This document shows, piece after piece, positions 44,596-52,750 of a stretch of 64,000 bases of DNA. The stretch is from contig SVLI01000001.1 of the NCBI GenBank assembly GCA_015068035.1, forward strand, positions 248,001 to 312,000. The letters are read 5' to 3'. Source of the stretch: Oscillospiraceae bacterium. GTDB taxonomy: Bacteria > Bacillota > Clostridia > Oscillospirales > Oscillospiraceae. The notes under the pieces were generated by a model that was given only the letters and a program-made list of their open reading frames with translations, did not search any database and had not been told where the DNA came from. Position 1 is the stretch's first letter, and each line of letters starts with the position of its first letter. Both the position numbers and the translations under genes were made by a program.

Positions 44596-47500
44596 CTATG
44601 AGGCGCTCTGTCCGGCGGCTTCCCAGTCCGCCACGAACCGCCGCGCCTCTTCCAAAACACGTTTTTTGTTGCGCAGCATCAGGTTCAGACAGGGTTTCTG
44701 CCCCGCTTCCACGCGCAGACGCCCCTTGTATTCTGTCTTTCCGTAAAGCAGGGAGACGCGCGCCATGTCGAAATCCGACAGCACAAAACGCAGCGCTCCG
44801 GCCTTCTGGCTGATATCCGTAATACCGGCTCTGCCGGCCTCGCCGCGCAGCAGCGCAACGTGGACGAGCGTGTTGACGCTTGACGGCGGATCCCCATAGC
44901 GGTCGATCAGCTCGTCGGTGAGATCGTCCGCCTCCGCTTCCGTTCGGATCATGGCAATGCGGCGGTAAAGATCCATACGCTGCTCCGCGCTGCGCACGTA
45001 ACTTTCGGGAATGTTCGCGCTCACGGCAAGATCTGCCGCGCAGTCCGCGCGCTGCGGCGGTTTTTCGCCCTTTTCTTCAAGCACCGCTTCGCTCAGGAGC
45101 TTCATATACATCTCATAACCGACCGTGGACATGTTGCCCGACTGCTCCGCGCCCAGCAAGTCACCCGCGCCGCGGATTTCCAGATCGCGCATGGCAATGC
45201 GAAAGCCCGAGTTAAATTCCGCAAATTCCCGGATGGCGTTCAGACGCTTTTCCGCGATCTCTGTGAGCACCTTGTCGCGGCGGAAGGTGAGATAGGCGCT
45301 CGCGCGGCGGCTGCCGCGCCCGACGCGGCCGCGGATCTGATGCAGCTGCGCAAGACCGAGTTTGTCCGCATCCTCAATGATGAGGGTGTTGACGTTCGGA
45401 ATGTCAATGCCGGTTTCGATGATCGTGGTGCACACGAGCACCTGCGTTTCGCCGTTTTGCATCTGCTCCATAGCCGTATACAGCTCTTCGCGGCTCATTT
45501 TTCCGTGCGCCACGCCGATGGATACGTCCGGCAGAAGTTTCCGGATGCGCGAAGCGGTTTGTTCTATGTTCTCCACGCGGTTGTGCAGATAATACACCTG
45601 CCCGCCGCGCCGGATTTCGCGGTTGATGGCATCGCAGACCGTTTCCCAGTCATGTTCCAGCACAAAGGTCTGCACGGGCAAACGGTCAAAGGGCGGCTCC
45701 TCAATCAAACTCATGTCCCGAATGCCGGAAAGCGCCATATTCAGTGTGCGCGGAATGGGCGTTGCCGAAAGCGTTAACACGTCCACCTGCTTGCTCATCT
45801 CTTTGAGCCGCTCCTTGTGGCTGACGCCGAAGCGCTGCTCCTCATCCACAACGAGAAGGCCGAGCTTTTTGAAGTGCAAGTCCTTTTGCAGCAAGGCGTG
45901 CGTGCCGATGACGATGTCCGTTTCACCGTTTGCAATCGCCTGCCGCGCGGCTTTGATCTGTGCTGCCGTGCGGAAACGGCTGAGAACATCAATGCGAACA
46001 GGATAGCCGAAAAAGCGCTCGATGGCGGTTTGATAATGCTGCTGCGCCAGAACGGTTGTCGGCACCAAAATCGCCGCCTGATAGCCGCTGAGCACGCATT
46101 TCATCACCGCGCGCAGCGCAACCTCCGTCTTGCCGTAGCCCACGTCGCCGCAGAGCAGACGGTCCATCGGAACGGCGCGTTCCATGTCCGCTTTGATCTC
46201 CGCAACGCAGCGGAGCTGATCGTCCGTCTCCGTGTAGCCGAAAGCGTCCTCAAATTCCTTCTGCCAGGGGCTATCCGGATCAAAAGCATTTCCCGGAAGC
46301 CGCTGCCGCGCCGCGTAGAGCGAAATCAGCTCTTTGGCCATCTCCTTGGCCGCTTTTTTCGCGCGCGTTTTTACGCGCGTCCAATCCGCGCCGCCCATCT
46401 TCGACAGGCGCACGTTTTCATCCGTGCCGCGTCCGCCGATATATTTGGAAACCAAATCCAGCTGCGTGCATGGCACATAGAGCGTATCGTTACCCGCGTA
46501 ACCGATTTTGATAAAGTCTTTTTCCGCGCCGTCCACCGGCAGCTTCACAATACCCAAAAAGCGGCCGATGCCGTGAATCTCATGCACGATGAGTTCACCG
46601 GGCGCGAGATCCGCGCAAAAGCGGATCGGTTCGCCGCGCTTTTTGTTCCGCGCTGACGATTTGGCCCGCTTGCCGGTCGCAAGTCCGGTGAGCATCGCGT
46701 CTGTCAGCACAGCAAGCTGCAGCCCCGGAATTTCCAATCCTGCGGAGAGGCTGCCCACGCTGACCAGACAGTTTCCCGCCTCCGGCAAAGCCGTCAGTGA
46801 CGCCGCAAACGCGGCGGAAACGCCGTTTTCCTGCAGCCGCTCGTGCATCAGCTTCGCGCGGCGCTCATCGCCGCAAAACAGCACAACGCGGTGCCCGATC
46901 TCCAGATAATGCTTCACATCGCCAATGGCGGTTTCGGCGCTGCCGCCGTAAGAGGGCAGCTGCCGCAGCCGCGCGCCGAGTATGCTGCGCGGCTCAAAAA
47001 TATATTTTCCGACAGTGAAGGCATCCGCCATCACAACGGGATAGTCCTCCAGCTTTTGTTTGAGCTGATCCATGCTCAGCGAAAAGACCGCCCCGCCGCC
47101 GTAAAGAATTCCCTGACCGATAAGCTCCTTGATGTCCTCAAAATTCTGTTTGACGAAGCCGCGGCCCAGCTCACCGACGCGACCCGGTTCGGAAATCAAA
47201 ACCAGAGCATCCGGCGGCAGATAGTCCGTTGCCGTTGCGAAATCATACAGCAGCGGCATATAACGGTCGGCTGCCACGAGCGGGAGACCGGTTTTCAGCT
47301 TTTCCATATCCTGTGTGAGCGTCTCCGGAAGACGTCCGCCCTTTTTTTCGACCTTTCGCAAAAGCGCTTCCAGCTGCCCGTATAAATAAGCATTCTGCGC
47401 ATTTTCCGCGCTTTCCGGCCCGTAAGAAACAACCGTTTCCGATGCGGGCAAAACGCGGCACAGTTCCAGATTTTCCGTGCGCCGCTGGTCCTCGATGTCA

Positions 47501-48117
47501 AAATAACCCATACCGTCGATCTCGTCGCCCCAGAAATCAACGCGCACCGGCACGTCCGACGCCGGGGAGAACAGATCGATAATGCCGCCTCTGGCGGCAA
47601 ACTGGCCCGTTCCTTCCACCTGCTCCGTGCGTGTGTATCCGGCACGCAGCAGCTTCTCCACGACGGTCTCGGGCGAGATGACATCCCCCGCGCGGAGCGT
47701 AAAGGCACATTTTTCAAGCGCATCCGGCGGCAGCGTGCGCTGCAACAGCGCGGAAACGGAGCAAATCACGGTTTCAGCCTTTCCTTCCCGCAGCGCATCC
47801 AGCGTGCGCAGGCGCGTCTGCTCCGTCTGGCGGGAGGCACTTTCCCCGCTGCGGAATACATAATCGCGGGAAGGGAGGATATACGGCCGTTTGCCAAGCA
47901 GGGAGGCCATATCCCGCGCAAAGGCTTCGGCTGCATTTTCCTCCGGGCAGACAACGACCAAAGGCCGCGACATACTTTCGTACAGCGCGGCTGCAAGCAG
48001 CGGTCTGTGCACAGGGGACAGACCGCTTACCAGTGCGGGGAGTAAACCCGCTTCTATACGCTGCGGCAGATCCTTCAGCGAAGGATCGCGCAGCAGGGCA
48101 AGACTAAGCTCTTTCAT
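44596..48117 (-). CDS. mfd: transcription-repair coupling factor Mfd
   Basis: 1173 residues, like B. subtilis Mfd (1177). It displaces stalled RNA polymerase and recruits UvrA. The order is UvrB-like N-terminal domains, the RNA-polymerase-interacting CarD-like domain (GELIVHEIHGIGRFLG...), then a RecG-like translocase with Walker A CGDVGYGKTE, the DEEQ box (VVDEEQRFG) and a C-terminal TRCF domain. ATG at 48117 is chosen by family alignment; the frame runs on to 48204. It has no ribosome site, and the promoter's -10 box is only nine bases upstream. Confidence 0.95.
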   Translation of the reverse strand: MKELSLALLRDPSLKDLPQRIEAGLLPALVSGLSPVHRPLLAAALYESMSRPLVVVCPEENAAEAFARDMASLLGKRPYILPSRDYVFRSGESASRQTEQTRLRTLDALREGKAETVICSVSALLQRTLPPDALEKCAFTLRAGDVISPETVVEKLLRAGYTRTEQVEGTGQFAARGGIIDLFSPASDVPVRVDFWGDEIDGMGYFDIEDQRRTENLELCRVLPASETVVSYGPESAENAQNAYLYGQLEALLRKVEKKGGRLPETLTQDMEKLKTGLPLVAADRYMPLLYDFATATDYLPPDALVLISEPGRVGELGRGFVKQNFEDIKELIGQGILYGGGAVFSLSMDQLKQKLEDYPVVMADAFTVGKYIFEPRSILGARLRQLPSYGGSAETAIGDVKHYLEIGHRVVLFCGDERRAKLMHERLQENGVSAAFAASLTALPEAGNCLVSVGSLSAGLEIPGLQLAVLTDAMLTGLATGKRAKSSARNKKRGEPIRFCADLAPGELIVHEIHGIGRFLGIVKLPVDGAEKDFIKIGYAGNDTLYVPCTQLDLVSKYIGGRGTDENVRLSKMGGADWTRVKTRAKKAAKEMAKELISLYAARQRLPGNAFDPDSPWQKEFEDAFGYTETDDQLRCVAEIKADMERAVPMDRLLCGDVGYGKTEVALRAVMKCVLSGYQAAILVPTTVLAQQHYQTAIERFFGYPVRIDVLSRFRTAAQIKAARQAIANGETDIVIGTHALLQKDLHFKKLGLLVVDEEQRFGVSHKERLKEMSKQVDVLTLSATPIPRTLNMALSGIRDMSLIEEPPFDRLPVQTFVLEHDWETVCDAINREIRRGGQVYYLHNRVENIEQTASRIRKLLPDVSIGVAHGKMSREELYTAMEQMQNGETQVLVCTTIIETGIDIPNVNTLIIEDADKLGLAQLHQIRGRVGRGSRRASAYLTFRRDKVLTEIAEKRLNAIREFAEFNSGFRIAMRDLEIRGAGDLLGAEQSGNMSTVGYEMYMKLLSEAVLEEKGEKPPQRADCAADLAVSANIPESYVRSAEQRMDLYRRIAMIRTEAEADDLTDELIDRYGDPPSSVNTLVHVALLRGEAGRAGITDISQKAGALRFVLSDFDMARVSLLYGKTEYKGRLRVEAGQKPCLNLMLRNKKRVLEEARRFVADWEAAGQSAS

Positions 48118-48126
48118 GGCTTTGTC

Positions 48127-48155
48127 ATTGTAGCGCATTCTCGTGTCGAAAGCAA
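48127..48155 (-). promoter_or_regulatory. putative mfd promoter
   Basis: On the minus strand TTGCTT (48150-48155) and TACAAT (48127-48132) are 17 bp apart. Only nine bases separate TACAAT from the ATG, so the transcript would start about 3 bases before it. Confidence 0.55.
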
Positions 48156-48216
48156 GGGCAGCGCCGCTGTTTTCTGCGTGTTTTCTGTGTCCTGACTTCT
48201 CCATACTTTCCCATAC

Positions 48217-48231
48217 TATTATTTAATAATA
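48217..48231. repeat. AT-rich near-palindrome upstream of dnaA
   Basis: ATTATTTAATAAT-type inverted repeat in the mfd-dnaA intergenic region. No DnaA boxes were seen on this side. It may help duplex opening or simply be AT-rich promoter DNA. Confidence 0.35.
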
Positions 48232-48247
48232 AAATCATATATTTTTG

Positions 48248-48276
48248 TTGCAAACTTAGCGCTTTCTTGCTATAAT
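48248..48276 (+). promoter_or_regulatory. dnaA promoter
   Basis: TTGCAA (48248-48253), a 17-bp spacer and a perfect TATAAT (48271-48276). An inverted copy ATTATA (48282-48287) surrounds the expected start point and could be an operator. Confidence 0.8.
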
Positions 48277-48362
48277 TATTTATTATAGCGGTATTATGCA
48301 CTCGTGTTTCCAACATACTCCGAAAGAAACGCGCGCTTTGCTTCAGAAAGGGGTTTTTATCC

Positions 48363-49688
48363 TTGAAACAAATGAATTCCATCGCTGATGTTTGGAACAG
48401 CGTTCTCTCCATTCTCCGTGAAAGGATGACGGAAACGGCCATGAACACCTGGTTTGCCGACTGTGAGCCGATCGACCTGAGCAACGGCCGGCTGGTCATC
48501 TGCGCGCAGAATGAATTTAAGCGCAATATTATCGTCGATCGCTTTTCCGAAACAATCGGCAACGCTCTGCGCGATCTGTTTTCGGGCAGCTTTGAACTGC
48601 AGGTGCTCACGCGCGAGGAGCTTGAGGATTATGAGGATGAAAAACCGGACGAAGCAACCGACCTGCCGGAGATTGCCGGTTACACCTTTGACCGCTTCAT
48701 CGTGGGACCGAGCAACAAATTTGCGCATGCCGCCGCCGTTGCCGTTGCCGAAAAGCCCGGAAAATCCTATAACCCGCTGTTTATTTACGGCAATTCCGGT
48801 CTCGGCAAAACACATTTGCTTCTGAGCATCGGCCAGGCTGTCCATCAGGCAGACCCCAAGGCAAAAATCGCCTACATCAAGGGTGACGAATTCACCAACC
48901 AGATGATCGCCTCCATCCGCGAGGGCACGGCGGAGGAATTCCGCACCAAATACCGAGGTGTGAACCTCTTCCTTGTCGACGACGTGCAGTTCATTGCCGG
49001 CAAACAGAGCACACAGGAGGAGTTTTTCCACACCTTCAACAGCATTCACGAGGCTGGAAATCAAATCGTCGTCACCTCGGACCGCCCGCCGATCGAGATG
49101 AAGCAGCTGGATGACCGGCTGCGCACCCGCTTTGAAAGTGGCCTGATGTGCGACGTGCAGCCGCCCGATATGGAAACGCGCATGGCCATCATCCGCAACA
49201 AAGCTTCGCAGTTCTGTATGCCGCTTGAAGATGAGGTCGTTGCTTATATCGCCGAAAATCTGACCACCAATGTGCGGCAGATTGAGGGCGTTGTCAACCG
49301 CCTGACCGCATATCGGGACATTCTTAACGACGCAACCATCAACATCGCCAGCGTCAAGCGTGCGATTAAAGACGTGATCCGTGTCGGCGCCTATATTCCC
49401 ACGCCGGACGTCATCATTGAAGAAACTGCGCGCTTCTATTCTCTCACGAGTGAAGATCTGCGCGGACAGCGCCGCAGCAAAAACATGGCCATGGCGCGGC
49501 AGATCTCCATGTATCTCATCCGCTCCATCACAAACCTTTCGCTGATGGACATCGGCCGCGAATATGAAAACCGCAATCACTCCACCGTTTTGCAGTCCAT
49601 CCGCAAAGTGGAGGAACTCCTGCGAACGGATCCCGAAATGGCCGACGCTGTGCGGGACATCACCTCCAACATCAATTCCCGCGGCTGA
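48363..49688 (+). CDS. dnaA: chromosomal replication initiator DnaA
   Basis: 441 residues. AAA+ initiator that binds DnaA boxes and opens oriC. Domain I (about 1-80) is followed by a short domain II. Domain III holds Walker A YGNSGLGKTH (143-150) and Walker B LFLVDDVQFI. Domain IV ends with the DNA-binding signature ENRNHSTVLQSIRK. TTG at 48363 is preceded by AGAAAGGGG at nine bases and fits better than ATG at 48372. mfd lies divergently upstream. Confidence 0.97.
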   Translation: MKQMNSIADVWNSVLSILRERMTETAMNTWFADCEPIDLSNGRLVICAQNEFKRNIIVDRFSETIGNALRDLFSGSFELQVLTREELEDYEDEKPDEATDLPEIAGYTFDRFIVGPSNKFAHAAAVAVAEKPGKSYNPLFIYGNSGLGKTHLLLSIGQAVHQADPKAKIAYIKGDEFTNQMIASIREGTAEEFRTKYRGVNLFLVDDVQFIAGKQSTQEEFFHTFNSIHEAGNQIVVTSDRPPIEMKQLDDRLRTRFESGLMCDVQPPDMETRMAIIRNKASQFCMPLEDEVVAYIAENLTTNVRQIEGVVNRLTAYRDILNDATINIASVKRAIKDVIRVGAYIPTPDVIIEETARFYSLTSEDLRGQRRSKNMAMARQISMYLIRSITNLSLMDIGREYENRNHSTVLQSIRKVEELLRTDPEMADAVRDITSNINSRG

Positions 49689-49928
49689 TTTTATCCGACA
49701 AAAATTTCAACATTCCCACATTCAAAAGCTGTGGAAAATATAACCGGCAATTCCATCATTTTTCACCTGTTGGCAACTTTATTTTTATCAACAATTTTAT
49801 CCACACCGAAAAGCGTGATAAATCAAGGCAAATTTTCACTTTTCAACAGATTTTTTTACTACTGCGACTACTGCTACAAAAAAGCTATCTTTCTTTTATG
49901 ACAGAATCTGAACTCGGAGGTACGGATT
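49689..49928. other. replication origin region (oriC), dnaA-dnaN intergenic
   Basis: An AT-rich 240-bp gap holding DnaA boxes: a perfect TTATCCACA at 49797-49805, one-mismatch boxes TTATCAACA (49785-49793) and TGTGGAAAA (49730-49738), and a weaker TTTTCAACA near 49849. A T run is followed by CTACTG-type triplets (49859-49875), reminiscent of the DnaA-trio unwinding element. Location beside dnaA supports oriC. Function is inferred. Confidence 0.75.
49797..49805 (+). other. DnaA box, perfect consensus
   Basis: TTATCCACA, the strongest DnaA box in the window's origin region. A related TTATCAACA lies 12 bp upstream in the same orientation. Confidence 0.8.
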
Positions 49929-51041
49929 ATGAAATTCTCTTGTGAAAAACATCTGCTTCTCTCTGCTGTTGTCACCGCTTCCCGTGCAGCAGCGGCAAAA
50001 AGTCCGATTCCCGCGCTGGAGGGTCTGCTTATCGAAGCCGGCAATAAGGTCCGCGTCACGGGTTATGATCTCAAGCGCGGCATTTACACCGCTTTTGCTG
50101 CCGATGTCAGCGAGTCGGGCAGCATTGTGCTCAACGCAAAGCTGTTCGGCGAAATCGTCCGAGCTCTGCCGGACGGAATTGTGAACATTTCCACCGACAC
50201 TGGTTATATGACGCGCATTCAGTGCGGCAGCGCCGATTTTTCCATCATGGGCTTTGACAGCGACGATTATCCCGAGCTTCCGGATACGGACGGACGAAAT
50301 GTCATCGAAGTCGAGCAGGGACTTCTGCGCGATATGATCTCCCGCACGATTTTTGCCATCTCGGACAACGAGGCGCGCCCCGTTTATACCGGCGCACTTT
50401 TCGAGGTGGAAAACGGCGCGCTCACCGTCGTTGCGCTGGATGGTTACCGCCTTGCACTTCGCCGCGGCGAAGTTGTGCAGAGCGATCTGGACAGTGTCAG
50501 CTTCATCGTTCCCGGCACGGCGCTCGGCGATGTGGAGAAAATCTGCACGGATGAGAAAGAAAATGCAAAGATCACGGTCGGTTCCAAACATATCAGCTTC
50601 ACGATTGGAGAAACCGTTGTCATCACGCGCCGCCTGGAAGGCGAATTTCTCAATTACCGCCGCAGCATCCCGACAGAATTTCAGCATAAGATGAAAGTCG
50701 CGCGCACGGACCTTCTGCGCACGGTTGACCGCGTCAGCCCGATCATTGACGCAAAGACGAAAAATCCCGTGCGCTGCACCTTTGGCGACGGGGCGCTGAA
50801 AATTGTTTGCGTCACAAACCTCGGCAAAGCCGAGGATATCTGCCCGATGGAGGGCAGCGGCGGCGGGCTGGAGATCGGTTTTAACAACCGTTATCTGCTC
50901 GATGCGCTGCGCGCTTCGCCCGCGGAGGAGCTGCTTGTGTGTGTCAATACCGGCTCTTCCCCCTGTGTGATCATGCCTGCGGACGGGAATGACAGCTTTG
51001 TGTTTATGATTTTGCCTGTGCGTCTTCGCGCGGGCGACTGA
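49929..51041 (+). CDS. dnaN: DNA polymerase III beta subunit (sliding clamp)
   Basis: 370 residues, three similar clamp folds. Ring-shaped processivity factor for DNA polymerase III. Typical segments are MKFSCEKHLLLSAVVTASRA at the start, GYDLKRGI, and the C-terminal MPADGNDSFVFMILPVRL, which lines the hydrophobic partner-binding pocket. GGAGG precedes ATG at 49929. The order dnaA-dnaN-yaaA-recF is the ancestral Firmicute origin layout. Confidence 0.97.
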   Translation: MKFSCEKHLLLSAVVTASRAAAAKSPIPALEGLLIEAGNKVRVTGYDLKRGIYTAFAADVSESGSIVLNAKLFGEIVRALPDGIVNISTDTGYMTRIQCGSADFSIMGFDSDDYPELPDTDGRNVIEVEQGLLRDMISRTIFAISDNEARPVYTGALFEVENGALTVVALDGYRLALRRGEVVQSDLDSVSFIVPGTALGDVEKICTDEKENAKITVGSKHISFTIGETVVITRRLEGEFLNYRRSIPTEFQHKMKVARTDLLRTVDRVSPIIDAKTKNPVRCTFGDGALKIVCVTNLGKAEDICPMEGSGGGLEIGFNNRYLLDALRASPAEELLVCVNTGSSPCVIMPADGNDSFVFMILPVRLRAGD

Positions 51042-51066
51042 GATTGAAATGAGAGAGCAGTAAACT

Positions 51067-51279
51067 ATGGAAAATATTGAAATTACAACCCCTTTCATCC
51101 GGCTTGATGCGCTGCTGAAGTTCGCCGCGTTCGTCGGCACGGGTGGAGAGGCAAAAAATGTGATTCAGGACGGACTTGTTCTGGTCAACGGCGAAGTCTG
51201 CACCCAGCGAGGGAAAAAGCTTGTCCCGGGGGATGAGGTCATGCTCGGGGGCGAGGGCTGCCGCGTGGTAAAGGCATGA
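51067..51279 (+). CDS. yaaA: S4 domain RNA-binding protein YaaA
   Basis: 70 residues. Single S4-type RNA-binding domain (RLDALLKFAAFVGTGGEAK, then LVLVNGEVCTQRGKKLVPGDEV). B. subtilis YaaA at the same place has been linked to ribosome assembly. The stop overlaps recF by 4 bases. Confidence 0.93.
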   Translation: MENIEITTPFIRLDALLKFAAFVGTGGEAKNVIQDGLVLVNGEVCTQRGKKLVPGDEVMLGGEGCRVVKA

Positions 51280-52376
51280 AGGTCAATCGCATCTATGTAA
51301 ACAATTGGCGCAACTATGATATGGGCACAGCGGAGTTTGCGCCCGGTATCAATGTCATCTGCGGAAAAAATGCGCAGGGGAAAACCAATCTGCTCGAAGC
51401 GGTGTATATGCTCACGGGAGGTAAAAGCTTCCGGACGCGCTTTGACAAGGAACTGATCCGCTTCGATGCAACGGGCGGCGAAATTCTTGCCGACGTGGAG
51501 GCGCACGGGCGCGTGCAGACGGTGCGGATATTGCTCCAGCGCGGTCAACGCAAGACCATCACGCAAAACGGCGTGAAAAAAACGGCGATGGAACTTGCCG
51601 ACAGTCTGAAAGCGGTTTTGTTCTGTCCGGACGATCTGAGTATCATCAAGTCCGGTGCCGCCGAGCGGAGAAAGCTGCTGGATCTGGCCATCAGTCAGCT
51701 CCGTCCGGGCTATGCCGCGCTGCTGAGTGATTATAATCGGCTCTATGAAAACAAAATGCATATTCTGAAGGGATGGCGCGAAAAGCCCTCCCTGCTCGAT
51801 ACGCTTGACGATTTTTCGCAGAGTCTCTGCCGCATTTCTGCGCAGATCATTCGATACAGGGCCAGTTTTTCTCAGCGGCTTGCGCAGGATGCCGAGCACA
51901 TCCACCGGGAGTTCTCCGGTGGTCTGGAAAAGCTGGAAACCGCGTATAAAACGGTCAGCACCGTCACGGATCCGCTGGCATCCGTCCAGCAAATCACGCA
52001 GGAGATTTATGCGCATCAGGCCGCGCACCGTCAGGCGGAGATTGAAAGTCAGAGCTGCCTGACCGGCGCGCATAAGGACGATCTGATCTTCACCGTTAAC
52101 GGTATGTCTGCGCGGGAATATGCTTCGCAGGGACAGGCGCGCACCGCGGCGCTGAGTCTGAAGCTCGCAGAGCGGGAGATTTTTTTGGAGGAGACCGGGG
52201 AATATCCCGTTTTGCTGCTTGACGATGTGCTCTCGGAGCTGGATGAAAAACGGCGTGACTTTGTGCTCAACCGCATTGGCGGCGGGCAAACGCTCATCAC
52301 CTGCTGCGAGGAAGAGGAGATCGCCCGCAAAACCGGCGGACGTGTGCTGAACATAGTAAACGGAGTGATCCACTGA
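51276..52376 (+). CDS. recF: DNA replication and repair protein RecF
   Basis: 366 residues. SMC-like ATPase that, with RecO and RecR, loads RecA at gaps. Walker A is CGKNAQGKTNLLEA near the N-terminus, the ABC signature region is TAALSLKLAE, and Walker B LLLDDVLSELDE. It overlaps yaaA by 4 bases and remB by one base. Confidence 0.96.
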   Translation: MKVNRIYVNNWRNYDMGTAEFAPGINVICGKNAQGKTNLLEAVYMLTGGKSFRTRFDKELIRFDATGGEILADVEAHGRVQTVRILLQRGQRKTITQNGVKKTAMELADSLKAVLFCPDDLSIIKSGAAERRKLLDLAISQLRPGYAALLSDYNRLYENKMHILKGWREKPSLLDTLDDFSQSLCRISAQIIRYRASFSQRLAQDAEHIHREFSGGLEKLETAYKTVSTVTDPLASVQQITQEIYAHQAAHRQAEIESQSCLTGAHKDDLIFTVNGMSAREYASQGQARTAALSLKLAEREIFLEETGEYPVLLLDDVLSELDEKRRDFVLNRIGGGQTLITCCEEEEIARKTGGRVLNIVNGVIH

Positions 52377-52645
52377 TGTATTTGCACCTTGGCAACAGCT
52401 ATGTTGTGCGGAAACGGGATGTGCTGGCTGTGTTCGATCTGGATAACAGCTCGCAGTCTCACCTAACGCGCGCCTTTCTCACCGCTGCGGAAAAGGCAGG
52501 AGAGGTAATCAATGTAGCCGGAGAAGAGCTGCCCAAAAGCTTTGTGGTCTGCAAGGCGGAGGGCGCGCAGCGTGTATATCTGAGTCAACTCAATGCCTCA
52601 ACCCTGCTGCGCCGCAGCGCGCTGCGCGGTATTGAGAATTTGTAA
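52376..52645 (+). CDS. remB: extracellular matrix regulator RemB (DUF370)
   Basis: 89 residues. It matches B. subtilis YaaB/RemB at the same position between recF and gyrB (MYLHLGNSYVVRKRDVLAVFDLDN... and LSQLNASTLLRR). RemB-type proteins are linked to biofilm-matrix gene control; the mechanism is less defined than for RemA. The start codon shares one base with the recF stop (TGATG), so translation is coupled. Confidence 0.92.
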   Translation: MYLHLGNSYVVRKRDVLAVFDLDNSSQSHLTRAFLTAAEKAGEVINVAGEELPKSFVVCKAEGAQRVYLSQLNASTLLRRSALRGIENL

Positions 52646-52696
52646 ACGAACTTTGCAGCGTCCGGAGGGACGCCGCATCAGGAATATAAAATGTTT

Positions 52697-52717
52697 CGGC
52701 TTGCTTCCGGCAAGCCG
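52697..52717 (+). promoter_or_regulatory. hairpin in the remB-gyrB gap
   Basis: CGGCTTGC pairs with GCAAGCCG (52697-52704 with 52710-52717). A smaller CGTCC/GGACG hairpin lies at 52658-52671. With no clear T run, this may be a weak terminator or an mRNA element ahead of gyrB. Confidence 0.4.
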
Positions 52718-52750
52718 GTTTCCCCGCGTTGGGACAGAAAACGGAGGAAA

